64,000 nucleotides of DNA from CAWCKS01 sp963796195 (lineage in GTDB: Bacteria; Pseudomonadota; Alphaproteobacteria; Rhizobiales; Xanthobacteraceae): positions 62,001 through 126,000 of the forward strand of contig CAWCKS010000014.1 in the NCBI GenBank assembly GCA_963796195.1, written 5' to 3'. A program made the translations under genes and the position numbers. The notes beneath the pieces are model-generated. The model made no database searches, was not told where the DNA came from, and was given only the letters and a program-made list of their open reading frames with translations. Below are positions 18,675 through 28,084 of this stretch, in pieces (position 1 is the stretch's first letter; each line of letters starts with the position of its first letter).

Positions 18675-19745
18675 ATGACCAAGCGCAACGGCCTCACCTA
18701 TGCCGATGCCGGCGTCGACATCGATGCCGGAAACCGTCTGGTCGACATGATCAAGCCGTTGGTGCGCGCCACCGCGCGGCCCGGCGCCGACGCCGAGATC
18801 GGCGGCTTTGGCGGCCTGTTCGATCCCAAAGCGGCGGGCTTCAAGGACCCCGTGCTGGTCGCCGCAACCGACGGCGTCGGTACCAAGCTCAAGATTGCGA
18901 TCGAGGCCAACCTGCACGACGGCATCGGCGTCGACCTCGTCGCCATGTCCGTCAACGACCTCGTCGTTCAGGGCGCCGAGCCGCTGTTCTTCCTCGACTA
19001 CTTTGCGACCGGCAAGCTCGATCCCGACGCTGCCGCGCTGATCGTCGCGGGCATCGCGCAGGCCTGCCGGGAATCCGGCTGCGCGCTGATCGGCGGCGAG
19101 ACCGCCGAGATGCCCGGGCTGTACAAGAGCGGCGACTACGATCTCGCGGGCTTTGCGGTCGGCGCCGCCGAGCGCGGCACGCTGCTGCCGCGCGGCGATG
19201 TCGGTCCAGGCGATGTCGTGGTCGGATTGGCCTCCTCCGGCCTGCACTCGAACGGATTTTCGCTGGTGCGGGGCATCGTCGAGCGGACCGGCTTGCCGTG
19301 GAGTGCGCCGGCCCCGTTCGCGCCGGCGCTCACGCTCGGCGCCGCGCTGCTGACGCCGACGAAGCTCTATGTCAAATCGTGCCTGCGCGCGATCCGCGAC
19401 ACCGGCGCAGTGAAGGCGCTGGCGCACATCACCGGCGGCGGCTTTACCGACAACATTCCGCGCGTGCTGCCGAAGGGACTTGGCGTGCGCATCGATCTCA
19501 ATGCGCTGCCGGTGCTGCCGGTGTTCAAGTGGCTGGCGCGGGAGGGCGGCGTCGCCGATCTCGAAATGCTGCGCACTTTCAACTGCGGCATCGGCATGGT
19601 TGCGGTCGTCGCTGCAGATGGTGCCGACGATGTCGTCGCAAGTTTCATGCAATCCGGCGAGACCGTGGTGGTGCTCGGCGAGGTCGCCGCAATCGAGGGC
19701 GAGCACCGGGTCGACTATCGCGGCGTGCTCGACTTGCGGCTCTAG
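18675..19745 (+). CDS. purM: Phosphoribosylformylglycinamidine cyclo-ligase (AIR synthetase)
   Basis: The 356-residue protein is full length for PurM. Motifs include 'L-T-Y-A-D-A-G-V-D-I-D-A-G-N', 'D-G-V-G-T-K-L-K', 'V-N-D-L-V-V-Q-G-A-E-P-L-F-F-L-D-Y', 'G-G-E-T-A-E-M-P-G' and 'H-I-T-G-G-G'. It closes the imidazole ring to 5-aminoimidazole ribotide in purine synthesis, using ATP. It is divergent from pgsA and directly followed by purN one base after its stop. Confidence 0.97.
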   Translation: MTKRNGLTYADAGVDIDAGNRLVDMIKPLVRATARPGADAEIGGFGGLFDPKAAGFKDPVLVAATDGVGTKLKIAIEANLHDGIGVDLVAMSVNDLVVQGAEPLFFLDYFATGKLDPDAAALIVAGIAQACRESGCALIGGETAEMPGLYKSGDYDLAGFAVGAAERGTLLPRGDVGPGDVVVGLASSGLHSNGFSLVRGIVERTGLPWSAPAPFAPALTLGAALLTPTKLYVKSCLRAIRDTGAVKALAHITGGGFTDNIPRVLPKGLGVRIDLNALPVLPVFKWLAREGGVADLEMLRTFNCGIGMVAVVAADGADDVVASFMQSGETVVVLGEVAAIEGEHRVDYRGVLDLRL

Positions 19746-19746
19746 C

Positions 19747-20353
19747 GTGGCGCCCGCCCCGCTCAACATCGGTTTCCTCGCCTCCCACGGCGGCAGCAGC
19801 ATGCGCGCGATCGTTGACGCGATCGCGTCAGGCGCGCTCGCAGGCTCAGCCAGGATCGTCATCAGCAACAACGCCGATTCTCCCGCGCTCGCCTTTGCGC
19901 GCGAGCGCGGCATCCCGACACAGCACATCAGCGCGACGGCGGCGGGCGGCGAAGATGCCGCCGACCGCGCCATCTGCGCTGCGCTTGACATCGGCCGGCG
20001 CCGACTGGATCGTACTGTCAGGCTATCTGCGCAAACTCGGCCCGATCACACTACGCAAGTTCGAACGCCGCATCCTCAACATCCACCCGGCGCTGCTGCC
20101 AAAATTCGGCGGCAGGGGCATGTTCGGCCGGCACATCCACGAGGCGGTACTCGCCGCGGGCGAGCGCACAAGCGGGATCACGATCCATCAAGTCGACGGC
20201 GAATACGATCGGGGCGCGATCATCGCGCAACGTGAGGTGCCGGTGCAACCCGGAGATACGGTCGAGACGCTTCAGCAGCGGATCATGGCGGCCGAGCCGC
20301 CATTCTTTGTTGAGACGCTGCAGGCGATTGCCGCGGGTCGGCTCAAGGCCTGA
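19747..20353 (+). CDS. purN: Phosphoribosylglycinamide formyltransferase (one apparent frameshift)
   Basis: PurN transfers a formyl group from 10-formyl-tetrahydrofolate to GAR. Translation starts at a GTG one base after the purM stop: 'I-G-F-L-A-S-H-G-G-S-S-M-R-A-I'. The frame breaks at about 19988-19996 after 'I-C-A-A-L-D' and resumes in the next frame as 'A-G-A-D-W-I-V-L-S-G-Y-L-R-K-L', continuing through the catalytic 'N-I-H-P-A-L-L-P' and 'G-I-T-I-H'. Removing one base gives 201 residues, a normal length. The likely original bases around the break include a GACTC site. Confidence 0.9.
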
Positions 20354-20370
20354 GCCGAGAACGCAAAGAC

Positions 20371-20793
20371 TTAGCCGACAATCTCGTTGCCCGAGAAGAA
20401 TTGCGCGATTTCGATGACTGCGGTCTCGGGCGCATCCGAACCGTGCACCGAATTCTCGCCGATCGATTTCGCATGCAGCTTGCGGATGGTGCCGTCCGCG
20501 GCCTTCGACGGGTCGGTCGCGCCCATCACTTCGCGGTACTTTGCGATCGCGTTGTCGCCTTCGAGCACCTGCACGACCACCGGGCCCGAGGTCATGAAGT
20601 CGACGAGCTCGCCGAAGAACGGCCGCGCCTTGTGCACGGCGTAGAACGTCTCGGCCTGCTCCTTCGTCATGCGGATGCGCTTTTGTGCAACGATGCGCAA
20701 ACCAGCCTTTTCGATCAGCGCATTGACCGCACCGGTCAGGTTGCGCTCCGTCGCGTCGGGCTTGATGATCGAGAAGGTCCGTTCGGTGGCCAT
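20371..20793 (-). CDS. ndk: Nucleoside diphosphate kinase
   Basis: The 140-residue protein is the standard small Ndk. It starts 'E-R-T-F-S-I-I-K-P-D-A' and has the active-site histidine in 'N-S-V-H-G-S-D-A-P-E', with 'R-x-x-x-G' segments between. It moves the terminal phosphate between nucleoside tri- and diphosphates through phospho-histidine and balances NTP pools. It is convergent with purN, with 17 bases between stops. Confidence 0.97.
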   Translation of the reverse strand: MATERTFSIIKPDATERNLTGAVNALIEKAGLRIVAQKRIRMTKEQAETFYAVHKARPFFGELVDFMTSGPVVVQVLEGDNAIAKYREVMGATDPSKAADGTIRKLHAKSIGENSVHGSDAPETAVIEIAQFFSGNEIVG

Positions 20794-21110
20794 TTTTGAT
20801 CCGTTCCCAGGGTCCAGATTTTCTGCAGAAAGTGGCGGCGCTTATAGCGATGGGGTCAGGTCTCGGCAAGCCGCACGGAACGCATGCAAACACGCGACGC
20901 GCACCCGCGCCGAATGGTTGAGGCAAGGCCTGCCTTACCGCGATTTCACAAACCTGAATGATTTCTGAGTGCTCCGTGCCGGTCCGGTTCAGTTCGCTGC
21001 CGCTAGATTGGCCACCGTGAGGCAAAGATGTTGGTTAACGCGGCGAGCGAGAGACACGGTGTCCTTCTCCCCGCAAACCCGACCAAAGCCCCGCGATGAG
21101 GAGAAAGACC
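20794..21110. other. 317-base intergenic region, ndk / secreted mini-protein
   Basis: This must hold the divergent promoters of ndk and the first mini-protein gene. A short inverted repeat AGGCA...TGCCT lies at 20931-20945. I see no convincing ORF or RNA gene. GAGGAGA just before 21111 is the ribosome site of the mini-protein gene. Confidence 0.4.
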
Positions 21111-21362
21111 ATGTTCCGCAAACTTGCTCTTGGACTTTTCGCCGCCGTTTCGCTTGGCGCCGCAGCGCTCGCCCCGACCAGTGCGTCGGCTTTCTACGGT
21201 GGCCCGCACTGGCACCCCGGCTTCGGCTTCCATCGTTTCATTGGTGGCCCACGCTTCGTCGTCGGCGGCCCCGTTTACCTCGGCGGCTACTCCTGCGTGG
21301 TGCGCCGCTGGGTCATGACCCCCTGGGGCCCGCAGCCGCGTTTGATCAATCGCTGCTACTGA
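21111..21362 (+). CDS. Small secreted Gly/aromatic-rich protein (copy 1)
   Basis: The 83-residue product has a clear signal peptide (M-F-R-K-L-A-L-G-L start, cleavage near 'A-S-A-F' at residue 27). The short mature part is rich in Gly, Phe, His and Pro, with one disulfide-capable cysteine pair near the end ('S-C-V-V-R-R', 'R-C-Y'). The ATG at 21111 has GAGGAGAAAG upstream. The next gene encodes a protein with nearly the same leader. The function is unknown; such small exported proteins are common in Bradyrhizobium. Confidence 0.72.
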   Translation: MFRKLALGLFAAVSLGAAALAPTSASAFYGGPHWHPGFGFHRFIGGPRFVVGGPVYLGGYSCVVRRWVMTPWGPQPRLINRCY

Positions 21363-21403
21363 ACGACGGCGCACGACACACCCCCGCTCGTGCTGCTGAC
21401 CTG

Positions 21404-21432
21404 CCCCGGCCCCACGCGGCCGGGGCATTTTT
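21404..21432 (+). terminator. Intrinsic terminator after secreted mini-protein copy 1
   Basis: A perfect 8-bp stem CCCCGGCC / GGCCGGGG with a 6-base loop is followed by CATTTTTC, the classical hairpin plus T-run. Confidence 0.85.
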
Positions 21433-21598
21433 CTTGGTTGCCGTTTCGCGCATGTTTCAAATCGATTTCATCGCGCCGAAATCCGGTTTCATTGCGAACT
21501 TTCTCCATCCCTTCCGTGAACGCGCGTGACCCAAGTCACGTCCTACCTGCGGGACACAACACCAAGCGCCAACGCGCGCCACCAAGATGGAGAAGACC

Positions 21599-21859
21599 AT
21601 GCTTCGCAAGATCACCCTCGGACTCGTCGCTGCAGCTTCGATCGGCGCGACCGCGTTGCTGCCGACCGCCGCTTCGGCTCACCCGATCGGCTGGGGCTGG
21701 GGCTATGGCGGCTGGTATCCGGGCTACGTCGGCCCGACCGTCGTGCTGTCGACGCCTGTCGTGTCGGCGCCTGTGATCACCGATCCCTGCCTGCAGAGGA
21801 TGCCGGTGCAGACTCGCCACGGCATTCGCTATCACCCGTCACGCACCTGCGGCTTCTGA
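21599..21859 (+). CDS. Small secreted Gly/aromatic-rich protein (copy 2)
   Basis: The 86-residue product has a leader (M-L-R-K-I-T-L-G-L, cleavage near 'A-S-A-H') closely parallel to that of the preceding gene. Its mature part is different: Gly/Trp/Tyr-rich, then Val/Pro-rich, and it ends in 'R-T-C-G-F' with two cysteines. The ATG at 21599 has GGAGAAG upstream; a second in-frame ATG at 21587 is less well placed. It is probably an old tandem duplicate of its neighbour, with its own terminator. Function unknown. Confidence 0.7.
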   Translation: MLRKITLGLVAAASIGATALLPTAASAHPIGWGWGYGGWYPGYVGPTVVLSTPVVSAPVITDPCLQRMPVQTRHGIRYHPSRTCGF

Positions 21860-21884
21860 TCGCAATCGCCTTCCTTGAGAGAGG

Positions 21885-21914
21885 CCCCGGCCGCGCCAGC
21901 TGCCGGGGTTTGTC
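21885..21914 (+). terminator. Intrinsic terminator after secreted mini-protein copy 2
   Basis: A 7-bp stem CCCCGGC / GCCGGGG with a 10-base loop is followed by TTTGTCTT. It has the same build as the terminator of the preceding gene. Confidence 0.78.
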
Positions 21915-21982
21915 TTGTCGGCGGTCGTTTTCGCGTCCACAAAGCGATTGCGTTTGGCTGACGTTATGGCCAAAACGCACGC

Positions 21983-23854
21983 ATGCTGACCATCACCGAT
22001 CTCTCGCTGCGCGTCGCCGGGCGCCTTCTGATCGACCACGCGCATGTGCAGATTGCGCCGGGTTCGCGCGTCGGCCTCGTCGGCCGCAACGGGACGGGCA
22101 AATCGACGCTGTTCCGCGTCATCAGAGGTGAGCTTGCCGGTGAGACCGGAGCGATCGCGTTGCCGCCGCGCTGGACCGTCGGCAGCCTGGCTCAGGAGGC
22201 CCCCAACAGCTCCGACAATCTGATCGAGGTCGTGCTCGAGGCCGACACCGAGCGCGCCGCGCTGCTGCGCGAAGCCGAAACCGCGCAGGATCCGCACCGC
22301 ATCGCCGACATCCAGACGCGGCTTGCCGATATCGACGCACATTCGGCGCCGGCGCGCGCCGCGGCAATTCTTTCCGGCCTTGGTTTCTCGGCGCAAGACC
22401 AGTTGCGGGCCTGCTCGGAATTCTCCGGCGGGTGGCGGATGCGCGTCGCGCTCGCCGCGACGCTGTTTGCGGCGCCCGACCTGCTGCTGCTCGACGAGCC
22501 GACCAACTATCTCGATCTTGAAGGCGTGCTCTGGCTCGAAGATCACCTTGCGCATTACCCGCGCACCGTGATCGTGATCAGCCACGACCGCGACCTGCTC
22601 GACACGTCGGTCGACCAGATCCTGCACCTCGAGCGCGGCAAGCTGACGCTCTATCGCGGCGGCTATTCGTCGTTCGAGAAGCAGCGCGCCGAGCGTGCGT
22701 TGCTGAACGCGCGGCAGGCGAAACGCATCGAAGCGGAACGAAAACACCTGCAGGGGTTCATTGACCGCTTTCGCGCCAAGGCCTCGAAAGCCCGACAGGC
22801 CCAATCGCGTGTCAAACGGCTCGAGAAGCTCGAGCCGATCGCGCTGATGTCCGCGAGCAACGTCCGCGAGATCACATTCCCGCCGCCGCAGAAGACGCTG
22901 TCGCCACCGATCATCGCGCTCGAGAGCGTCACTGTGGGCTATGACCCCGCGCAGCCCGTGCTGAATCGTGTCACGCTTCGGATCGACGACGACGATCGCA
23001 TCGCGCTGCTCGGCGCCAACGGCAACGGCAAGTCGACGCTGGTGAAACTGCTGGCCGGACGGCTCGCACCGTTCTCGGGGCGAATGACGCGCGCGGAAAA
23101 GCTCAGCGTCGCCTATTTCGCTCAGCACCAGCTCGACGAACTCAACGAGGACGGCACCGTTTACGAGCACGTCCGCAAGTTGATGCCCGACGCCAGGGAA
23201 GCCGCGGTGCGCGGCAAGGCCGGCGCGATCGGTTTTTCCGGCGCGGCGGCTGACACCAAGGTTGCGAACCTCTCTGGCGGCGAGAAGGCGCGGCTCTTGC
23301 TCGGGCTCGCGACCTTCTTCGGTCCCAACCTGATCATTCTCGACGAACCGACAAATCATCTCGACATCGACAGCCGCGCCGCGCTTGCCGAGGCCATCAA
23401 CGATTTCCCCGGCGCCGTGATCATGGTCTCGCACGATCGTTACCTGATCGAGATGTGCGCCGACCGGCTGTGGCTGGTGGCGAACAGCAAGGTGACGCCC
23501 TACGAAGGCGACATCGACGATTACCGGCGCGACGTTCTCAACGTGCGGGGCTGGAAAGACGACGACGGGCGCGAACAGGCGCCGCCGCGCGCCAGCGAGG
23601 CGCCGCAGCCGAAGCCGAACGACCGCGCGCGAAAGCCGCCGTCGCACAAGCTCGCCGACGTCGAGGCCGAGATCGCCCGCATCAGCAGCATCATCGCCAA
23701 GGTCGATGCCGCACTCGCCCTGCCCGATCTATTCCAGCGCGATCCGGAGAAGGCCGCACAGCTTGCCAGGGCACGCAGCGCCGCCGCCGAAGCGCTCCGC
23801 CGGGCCGAGGAGCAATGGCTCGACCTGAGCACGGCGCTCGAAGCCGATACATGA
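21983..23854 (+). CDS. ABC-F family ATPase (Uup/YheS-like)
   Basis: The 623-residue protein has two ABC domains in one chain and no membrane segments, which defines ABC-F. Domain 1 has Walker A 'G-R-N-G-T-G-K-S-T' and signature 'F-S-G-G-W-R-M-R-V'. Domain 2 has 'G-A-N-G-N-G-K-S-T' and 'L-S-G-G-E-K-A-R-L'. A basic linker (P-site tRNA interaction motif region) lies at about 235-300. A charged C-terminal coiled-coil extension (about 530-623) resembles that of Uup or YheS. ABC-F proteins act on the ribosome E site. Which subfamily it belongs to cannot be decided by eye. Confidence 0.9.
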   Translation: MLTITDLSLRVAGRLLIDHAHVQIAPGSRVGLVGRNGTGKSTLFRVIRGELAGETGAIALPPRWTVGSLAQEAPNSSDNLIEVVLEADTERAALLREAETAQDPHRIADIQTRLADIDAHSAPARAAAILSGLGFSAQDQLRACSEFSGGWRMRVALAATLFAAPDLLLLDEPTNYLDLEGVLWLEDHLAHYPRTVIVISHDRDLLDTSVDQILHLERGKLTLYRGGYSSFEKQRAERALLNARQAKRIEAERKHLQGFIDRFRAKASKARQAQSRVKRLEKLEPIALMSASNVREITFPPPQKTLSPPIIALESVTVGYDPAQPVLNRVTLRIDDDDRIALLGANGNGKSTLVKLLAGRLAPFSGRMTRAEKLSVAYFAQHQLDELNEDGTVYEHVRKLMPDAREAAVRGKAGAIGFSGAAADTKVANLSGGEKARLLLGLATFFGPNLIILDEPTNHLDIDSRAALAEAINDFPGAVIMVSHDRYLIEMCADRLWLVANSKVTPYEGDIDDYRRDVLNVRGWKDDDGREQAPPRASEAPQPKPNDRARKPPSHKLADVEAEIARISSIIAKVDAALALPDLFQRDPEKAAQLARARSAAAEALRRAEEQWLDLSTALEADT

Positions 23855-23882
23855 TCGCGATGGCTGCCGAACGCGATCGCGA

Positions 23883-24449
23883 TCAGGTCGCGGCGCGCTT
23901 CTTTGATTTGCTCGGCTTGGCGGGCTTGGGCGGCGCTTCCGGCGCCGGCGCGCGCTCGACCGAGGCAAGCCGTCCCGCCACGAAGTGATAGATGCCCGGC
24001 CGCAGGCCTTTCAGATAGGTCAAGGTGGCGGTACGATCGCCGGTGGTCGCGTTGCCGAGTTCGACATTGTCGGGGCGGCCGGCATAGCGCGCGACTTCGC
24101 ATTCGGTCCGCCCGAGTGCGATCCCAGCCGGCAGTGACGGCGTGCCCGGCGCGGCAGCGGCCGGATCGGCTTCGGTCATCGCATTGGCTTCGCTCGGCGG
24201 CGCCATGCCGGCGCACATGCCGTCGGAGCTGATCAGGTCATCCGGCGCGATCGGCCGCTGCGGAGTGAGCGGCGGCGTCTCGAGCGAAAGGCTGTTTCCG
24301 AGGATGTGCGGCTGGCGGGTGAACCACTCGGCGTCGCGCGAGAACATGTCGCCTGCCCCCGAGCAGCCGACGAGCGGCGCAGTCGCTGTAAAGAGCAGCG
24401 ACGCAACGATCAATGAACGATGCACGGACCGCGACTCATCCCACTCCAC
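23883..24449 (-). CDS. Putative lipoprotein of unknown function
   Basis: The 188-residue product has a basic N-terminus, a hydrophobic core and the lipobox L-V-G-C at residues 26-29, so it is probably lipidated. The middle is Pro/Ala-rich; the segment 'G-I-A-L-G-R-T-E-C-E-V-A-R-Y-A-G-R-P-D-N-V-E-L-G' followed by 'T-L-T-Y-L-K-G' looks like a small folded domain of the SmpA/BamE kind, but this is only a resemblance. The C-terminus is Lys/Pro-rich. The start is a GTG (24449, or an internal GTG at 24425 that would sit closer to the hydrophobic core). It is downstream of holC on the same strand. Confidence 0.68.
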   Translation of the reverse strand: MEWDESRSVHRSLIVASLLFTATAPLVGCSGAGDMFSRDAEWFTRQPHILGNSLSLETPPLTPQRPIAPDDLISSDGMCAGMAPPSEANAMTEADPAAAAPGTPSLPAGIALGRTECEVARYAGRPDNVELGNATTGDRTATLTYLKGLRPGIYHFVAGRLASVERAPAPEAPPKPAKPSKSKKRAAT

Positions 24450-24622
24450 CCCATCGCCATGCCAGCACTGGTTTGCGGCATGACCGTGACTGCGAGCGCG
24501 CTTGCGGCTCGCCGCATTCGCGCCACTTTAGATGCGCGAGTGGCCCGAGGGCCACGCGCGATGTACCCCGGCGCAACTATGGCAAACATCGTTAATTGCG
24601 GCAATCGCCCGGGGCGCCATGC

Positions 24623-25076
24623 TCACGCCTTCCGTTGCCAGCGGCCGCGCTCGTCGGGCTGCCAGTAGGTCACCTCAAAGCCGCGCGTCTTGCAGTCGCT
24701 CCACGCCGCGCGGGCCGCAGTTGCGGCGTCGTCATCGTCGCCGTTGAAGATCAGCACGAGGCGCTCGTACTGGCCGGCATCATCCGGCACCCCTGCCCCA
24801 TCCACCAGGAAGCGGATCTGCGCGCCATTGGGATTGTCGGTTGCAATCGACAGCAGCACCGGATGCTCCGCGGCGTCGCGGTCGCGCCAGGTGCCGTGCG
24901 GCAGGAACGAGTCGTCGCGATAGGTCCAAAGATGCGAAGTCGAGCGCCTCGGCGCGCTCCTCCGACGCGGTCTGGACGATGACGCGCCACTTGCGCTCGA
25001 GCGACTTCTCGATCAGCGGCGGCAATACGCGCTCGAGCGTCGTCTCCTGCAAGTGATAGAACAGGACCTCGGTCAT
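24623..25076 (-). CDS. holC: DNA polymerase III chi subunit (one apparent frameshift)
   Basis: The N-terminal part reads 'M-T-E-V-L-F-Y-H-L' from 25076, through 'Q-T-A-S-E-E-R-A-E-A-L-D', and breaks at about 24937. The neighbouring frame continues as 'H-L-W-T-Y-R-D-D-S-F-L-P-H-G' and 'D-N-P-N-G-A' to a stop at 24623, which is the conserved chi sequence. Removing one A (plus strand GCGAAGTCG to GCGAGTCG) restores a 150-residue protein and a GAGTC site. Chi links the clamp loader to SSB at the replication fork. It lies 16 bases downstream of pepA, the common alphaproteobacterial arrangement. Confidence 0.9.
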
Positions 25077-25092
25077 CGTGCCGGTCTCGTTG

Positions 25093-26585
25093 TCAACCTT
25101 CGTAGTGATCCTCGACCAGGCGATTGAGCAGGCGCACGCCGTAACCGGAGCCCCAACTGGTGTTGATGTCGGTTGCCGGCGCCGACATCGCGGTGCCGGC
25201 GATGTCGAGATGCGCCCACGGCGTGCCGTCGACGAAGCGCTGCAGGAACTGCGCGGCGGTGATCGAGCCGCCATGGCGCGCCGCCGGTGTGCTTCATGTC
25301 GGCGAATTTCGAAATCGAGCAGCTTGTCGAACGCGGGGCCCAGCGGCATGCGCCAGACTTTTTCGCCGGTCTGCCTGCCCGCTTCCGCCAGGCGTTCCGA
25401 CAGCTCGTCGTTGTTGGAGAACAGCCCGGCATATTCGGTGCCCAGCGCCACCATGATCGCGCCAGTCAGGGTGGCAAGGTCGACAACGAATTTCGGCTTG
25501 AAATTCTTGACCACGTACCAGAGCACGTCGGCCAGCACGAGGCGGCCTTCGGCGTCGGTGTTGATGATCTCGATGGTCTGGCCGGACATCGAGGTGACGA
25601 TGTCGCCCGGGCGCTGCGCGTTGCCATCGGGCATGTTCTCGACGAGGCCGATGGCGCCGACCGCGTTGACCTTGGCCTTGCGCGCGGCAAGCGCGTGCAT
25701 CAGCCCGACGACGCAGGCAGCGCCCGCCATGTCGCCCTTCATCTCGTCCATGCTGGCCGCCGGCTTGATCGAGATGCCGCCGGTATCGAAGCACACGCCC
25801 TTGCCGACGAAACGCGACCGGCTTGTCACCCTTCTTGCCGCCATTCCAGCGCATGATCACGGTGCGGCCCTCGTGCGCCGATCCCTGCGCGACGCCGAGC
25901 AGCGCGCCCATGCCGAGCTTGCCCATCGCCTTGCGGTCGAGCACGTCGATGCCGACGCCGAGCTTGCGCAGTGCGGAGGCGCGCTTCGCAAACTCCTCCG
26001 GATAGAGCACGTTCGGCGGCTCGTTGACGAGATCGCGCGCCAGCACGACGCCATCGGCGATGTCGTCGAGCGGGACGTAGGCCTTCTTCGCAGCGGCGGG
26101 ATCGGCGACCGCGACAGCGACATCCCAGTTCGCGCCGTCCTCGTCGAATCCTTTTTCTTGGTCTTGTAGCGATCGAATTTATAGGCGCGCAGCCTGAGCC
26201 CGCTCGCGATCGCAGCCGCCTGTGCGGGTTTCATTGCGCCACCTGGCAATTCCGCAACCAGCATCACCGCTCCGGCCTTGGCCTTACCGGCCGCGATGCC
26301 GCCGAGATTGATGTAATCGTCGTCCTTGAGCTTGCCGGCCGGGCCGGTGCCAACCACCAGCAGGCAGTCCGCCTTGAGCCCAGCGGGCGCGAGAATCTCG
26401 AGCACCGAGCGGCCTTTGCCCTTGAACTTTGCAGCCGCTGCCGCGCGCTTGATGCTGTCCGACGCCGAACCCAGCGCCTTCGCCGTCCGCTGACCAAGTT
26501 TCATGGTCTCATCGGTGAAAACGATCACGGTGCCGCGCGGCGCGGTCGAAAACGGGACGAAGCCGATCTTGACGGCATCGGACAT
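25093..26585 (-). CDS. pepA: Leucyl aminopeptidase (four apparent frameshifts)
   Basis: This is a family M17 cytosol aminopeptidase. The frame is broken at about 26146 (one base missing), 25810 (one extra), 25305 (one extra) and 25278 (one extra). Joined, it reads from 'M-S-D-A-V-K-I-G-F' through 'R-D-L-V-N-E-P-P-N', 'G-K-G-V-C-F-D-T-G-G-I-S-I-K-P', the signature 'N-T-D-A-E-G-R-L' and 'H-T-G-G' to 'S-G-Y-G-V-R-L-L-N-R-L-V-E-D-H-Y-E-G' and TGA at 25093. The corrected length is 496 residues, exactly right for PepA. All conserved residues survive on both sides of each break, so the breaks look like sequencing errors. Confidence 0.92.
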
Positions 26586-26909
26586 TGCGAGAACTCCCTG
26601 GAAGCGACTTTCTGAGCGGTCCATATAGACCGTTTTGGGACCGCCGCGCCGCAAAATCGGGGTGAAATTCACACCACTTGGCGACCTTCCCGAGGGTCCC
26701 CAGGGTGGTCTCGCAAAATGTCGCCACAAGGCAACAATTAACCATTTATTGGGGATGCCGGCACACCCGCCATCGCACAGCCATTTTGTTGACCCATCAA
26801 TGAGATGGTAGGCTTTGGGATGGGCCGCCGAAGGCGATGTCGTCTCCTTGGGGAGGGAGGCGGCGCTTCTTTCAAGTTTCGGCGCGGTTTGGGGGCTTGG
26901 GCGCAAGCG
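26586..26909. promoter_or_regulatory. 324-base divergent promoter region, pepA / lptF
   Basis: There is no credible ORF. It must hold promoters for pepA-holC and for the lpt operon. Two small palindromes are visible: CGGTC-CATATA-GACCG at 26617-26632, about 32 bases before the pepA start, and GTGAA-A-TTCAC at 26662-26672. A regulator site or the pepA core promoter is possible; neither is proven. Confidence 0.45.
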
Positions 26910-28070
26910 ATGGGGTCGATCGACGGCTACATTGTCCGGACGACGTTCGGCGCCTTCATCATGGTGCTCGCGAGCCTGACCGGGGTGATCTGGATTACCC
27001 AGGCGTTGCGCGGCATCGACCTGATGACCAGCCAGGGCCAGACCATTCTGGTGTTCATCGGCTTTACCGGCCTTGCGGTTCCCTCGCTCGTTCTGATCAT
27101 CGCCCCGATCGCGCTGGTGATCGCGGTTGCCTACGTGCTGAACAAGCTCGCCACCAACTCCGAGATCATCGTGATGAACGCCGCCGGGCTGCGGCCCTGG
27201 GGACTGTTTCGGCCGTTCCTCTTTGTTGCAACGGTCATCTCGCTCGCGGTGCTCGCCTTGAGCTTCTACATCGCGCCCGAAGGGCTGCGCCGGCTCAAGC
27301 AGTGGGACTTCGAGATTGCGGCTGACGTCATCAGCAACGTCATGCAGACCAGCCGCTTCATGGAGCTCGACGGCGGGCTCACGATCTTCGTCCGCGAACG
27401 CCAGCCCGGTGGACGCATGGTCGGGATTTTCATCGACGATCGCCGCAATCCGAAGGAGCGCGACAGCATCGTCGCCGACCACGGCTTCGTGGTGAAGAAC
27501 CCCCAAGGAACCTTCATCATCCTCGAAGACGGCACGCTGCAGCGCTTCGAGGCCGGCAAGCACGATCCGGCGCTGGTCGCGTTCGAAAGCTACGCCTTCG
27601 ACATGTCGAAGTTCACGAACCTGTCGAAGAACATCATCTATTCGACGCGTGAACGCTATTTCTGGCAATTGATCACCCCCGATCCCAGCGATCCGGTCTA
27701 TATCCAAAATCCCGGCCAGTTCACCGCCGAATTCCATGACCGCCTGGTGGCGCCGCTCTACCCGCTCAGTTTCGTGACGCTGACTTTCGCGTTCCTCGGC
27801 GCGCCGCGCACCACGCGTCAGAGCCGCGCGTTCTCGATGACGAGCTCGGTTGCCGCCGTCGGCGGCTTGCGCATCGCCGGCTTCGCCTGCTCGGTGCTGA
27901 CGGTGCGAACGCCGGTCGCGGCGTACGTGCAATACGCCATGCTCGCGGCGACGCTCGCGATCAGCTGTTATGTGATCAGCAAGGCGGTGATCCTCGAACC
28001 GCCACCCGCATTGACCGAAGCGATTTCGCGCTGGACCGAGCGTCTGACGCGGCGCTTCGCGCCGGCTTGA
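26910..28070 (+). CDS. lptF: LPS export ABC transporter permease LptF
   Basis: This roughly 386-residue YjgP/YjgQ-family permease has three N-terminal transmembrane helices (about 15-125), a periplasmic beta-jellyroll domain (about 130-290) and three C-terminal helices. With LptG and LptB it extracts LPS from the inner membrane. I start it at the ATG at 26910 ('G-S-I-D-G-Y-I-V-R'), because the upstream in-frame extension to 26805 is Arg/Gly-rich and unlike family N-termini. The stop overlaps the possible TTG start of lptG. It is first in a long cluster for outer-membrane assembly. Confidence 0.92.
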   Translation: MGSIDGYIVRTTFGAFIMVLASLTGVIWITQALRGIDLMTSQGQTILVFIGFTGLAVPSLVLIIAPIALVIAVAYVLNKLATNSEIIVMNAAGLRPWGLFRPFLFVATVISLAVLALSFYIAPEGLRRLKQWDFEIAADVISNVMQTSRFMELDGGLTIFVRERQPGGRMVGIFIDDRRNPKERDSIVADHGFVVKNPQGTFIILEDGTLQRFEAGKHDPALVAFESYAFDMSKFTNLSKNIIYSTRERYFWQLITPDPSDPVYIQNPGQFTAEFHDRLVAPLYPLSFVTLTFAFLGAPRTTRQSRAFSMTSSVAAVGGLRIAGFACSVLTVRTPVAAYVQYAMLAATLAISCYVISKAVILEPPPALTEAISRWTERLTRRFAPA

Positions 28071-28084
28071 TCGAACTCAATGCG

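Noticed and set aside
18588..19991. 467-codon open frame on the minus strand
   Set aside because: Antisense to purM and purN.
21839..23647. 602-codon open frame on the minus strand
   Set aside because: Antisense to the ABC-F gene, with no family-like composition.
26805..26909. Upstream extension of LptF
   Set aside because: The added 35 residues are Arg/Gly-rich and unlike family N-termini.
25857..27932. 691-codon open frame on the minus strand
   Set aside because: It joins antisense of lptF, the intergenic region and the first part of pepA; only the pepA part from 26585 is real.
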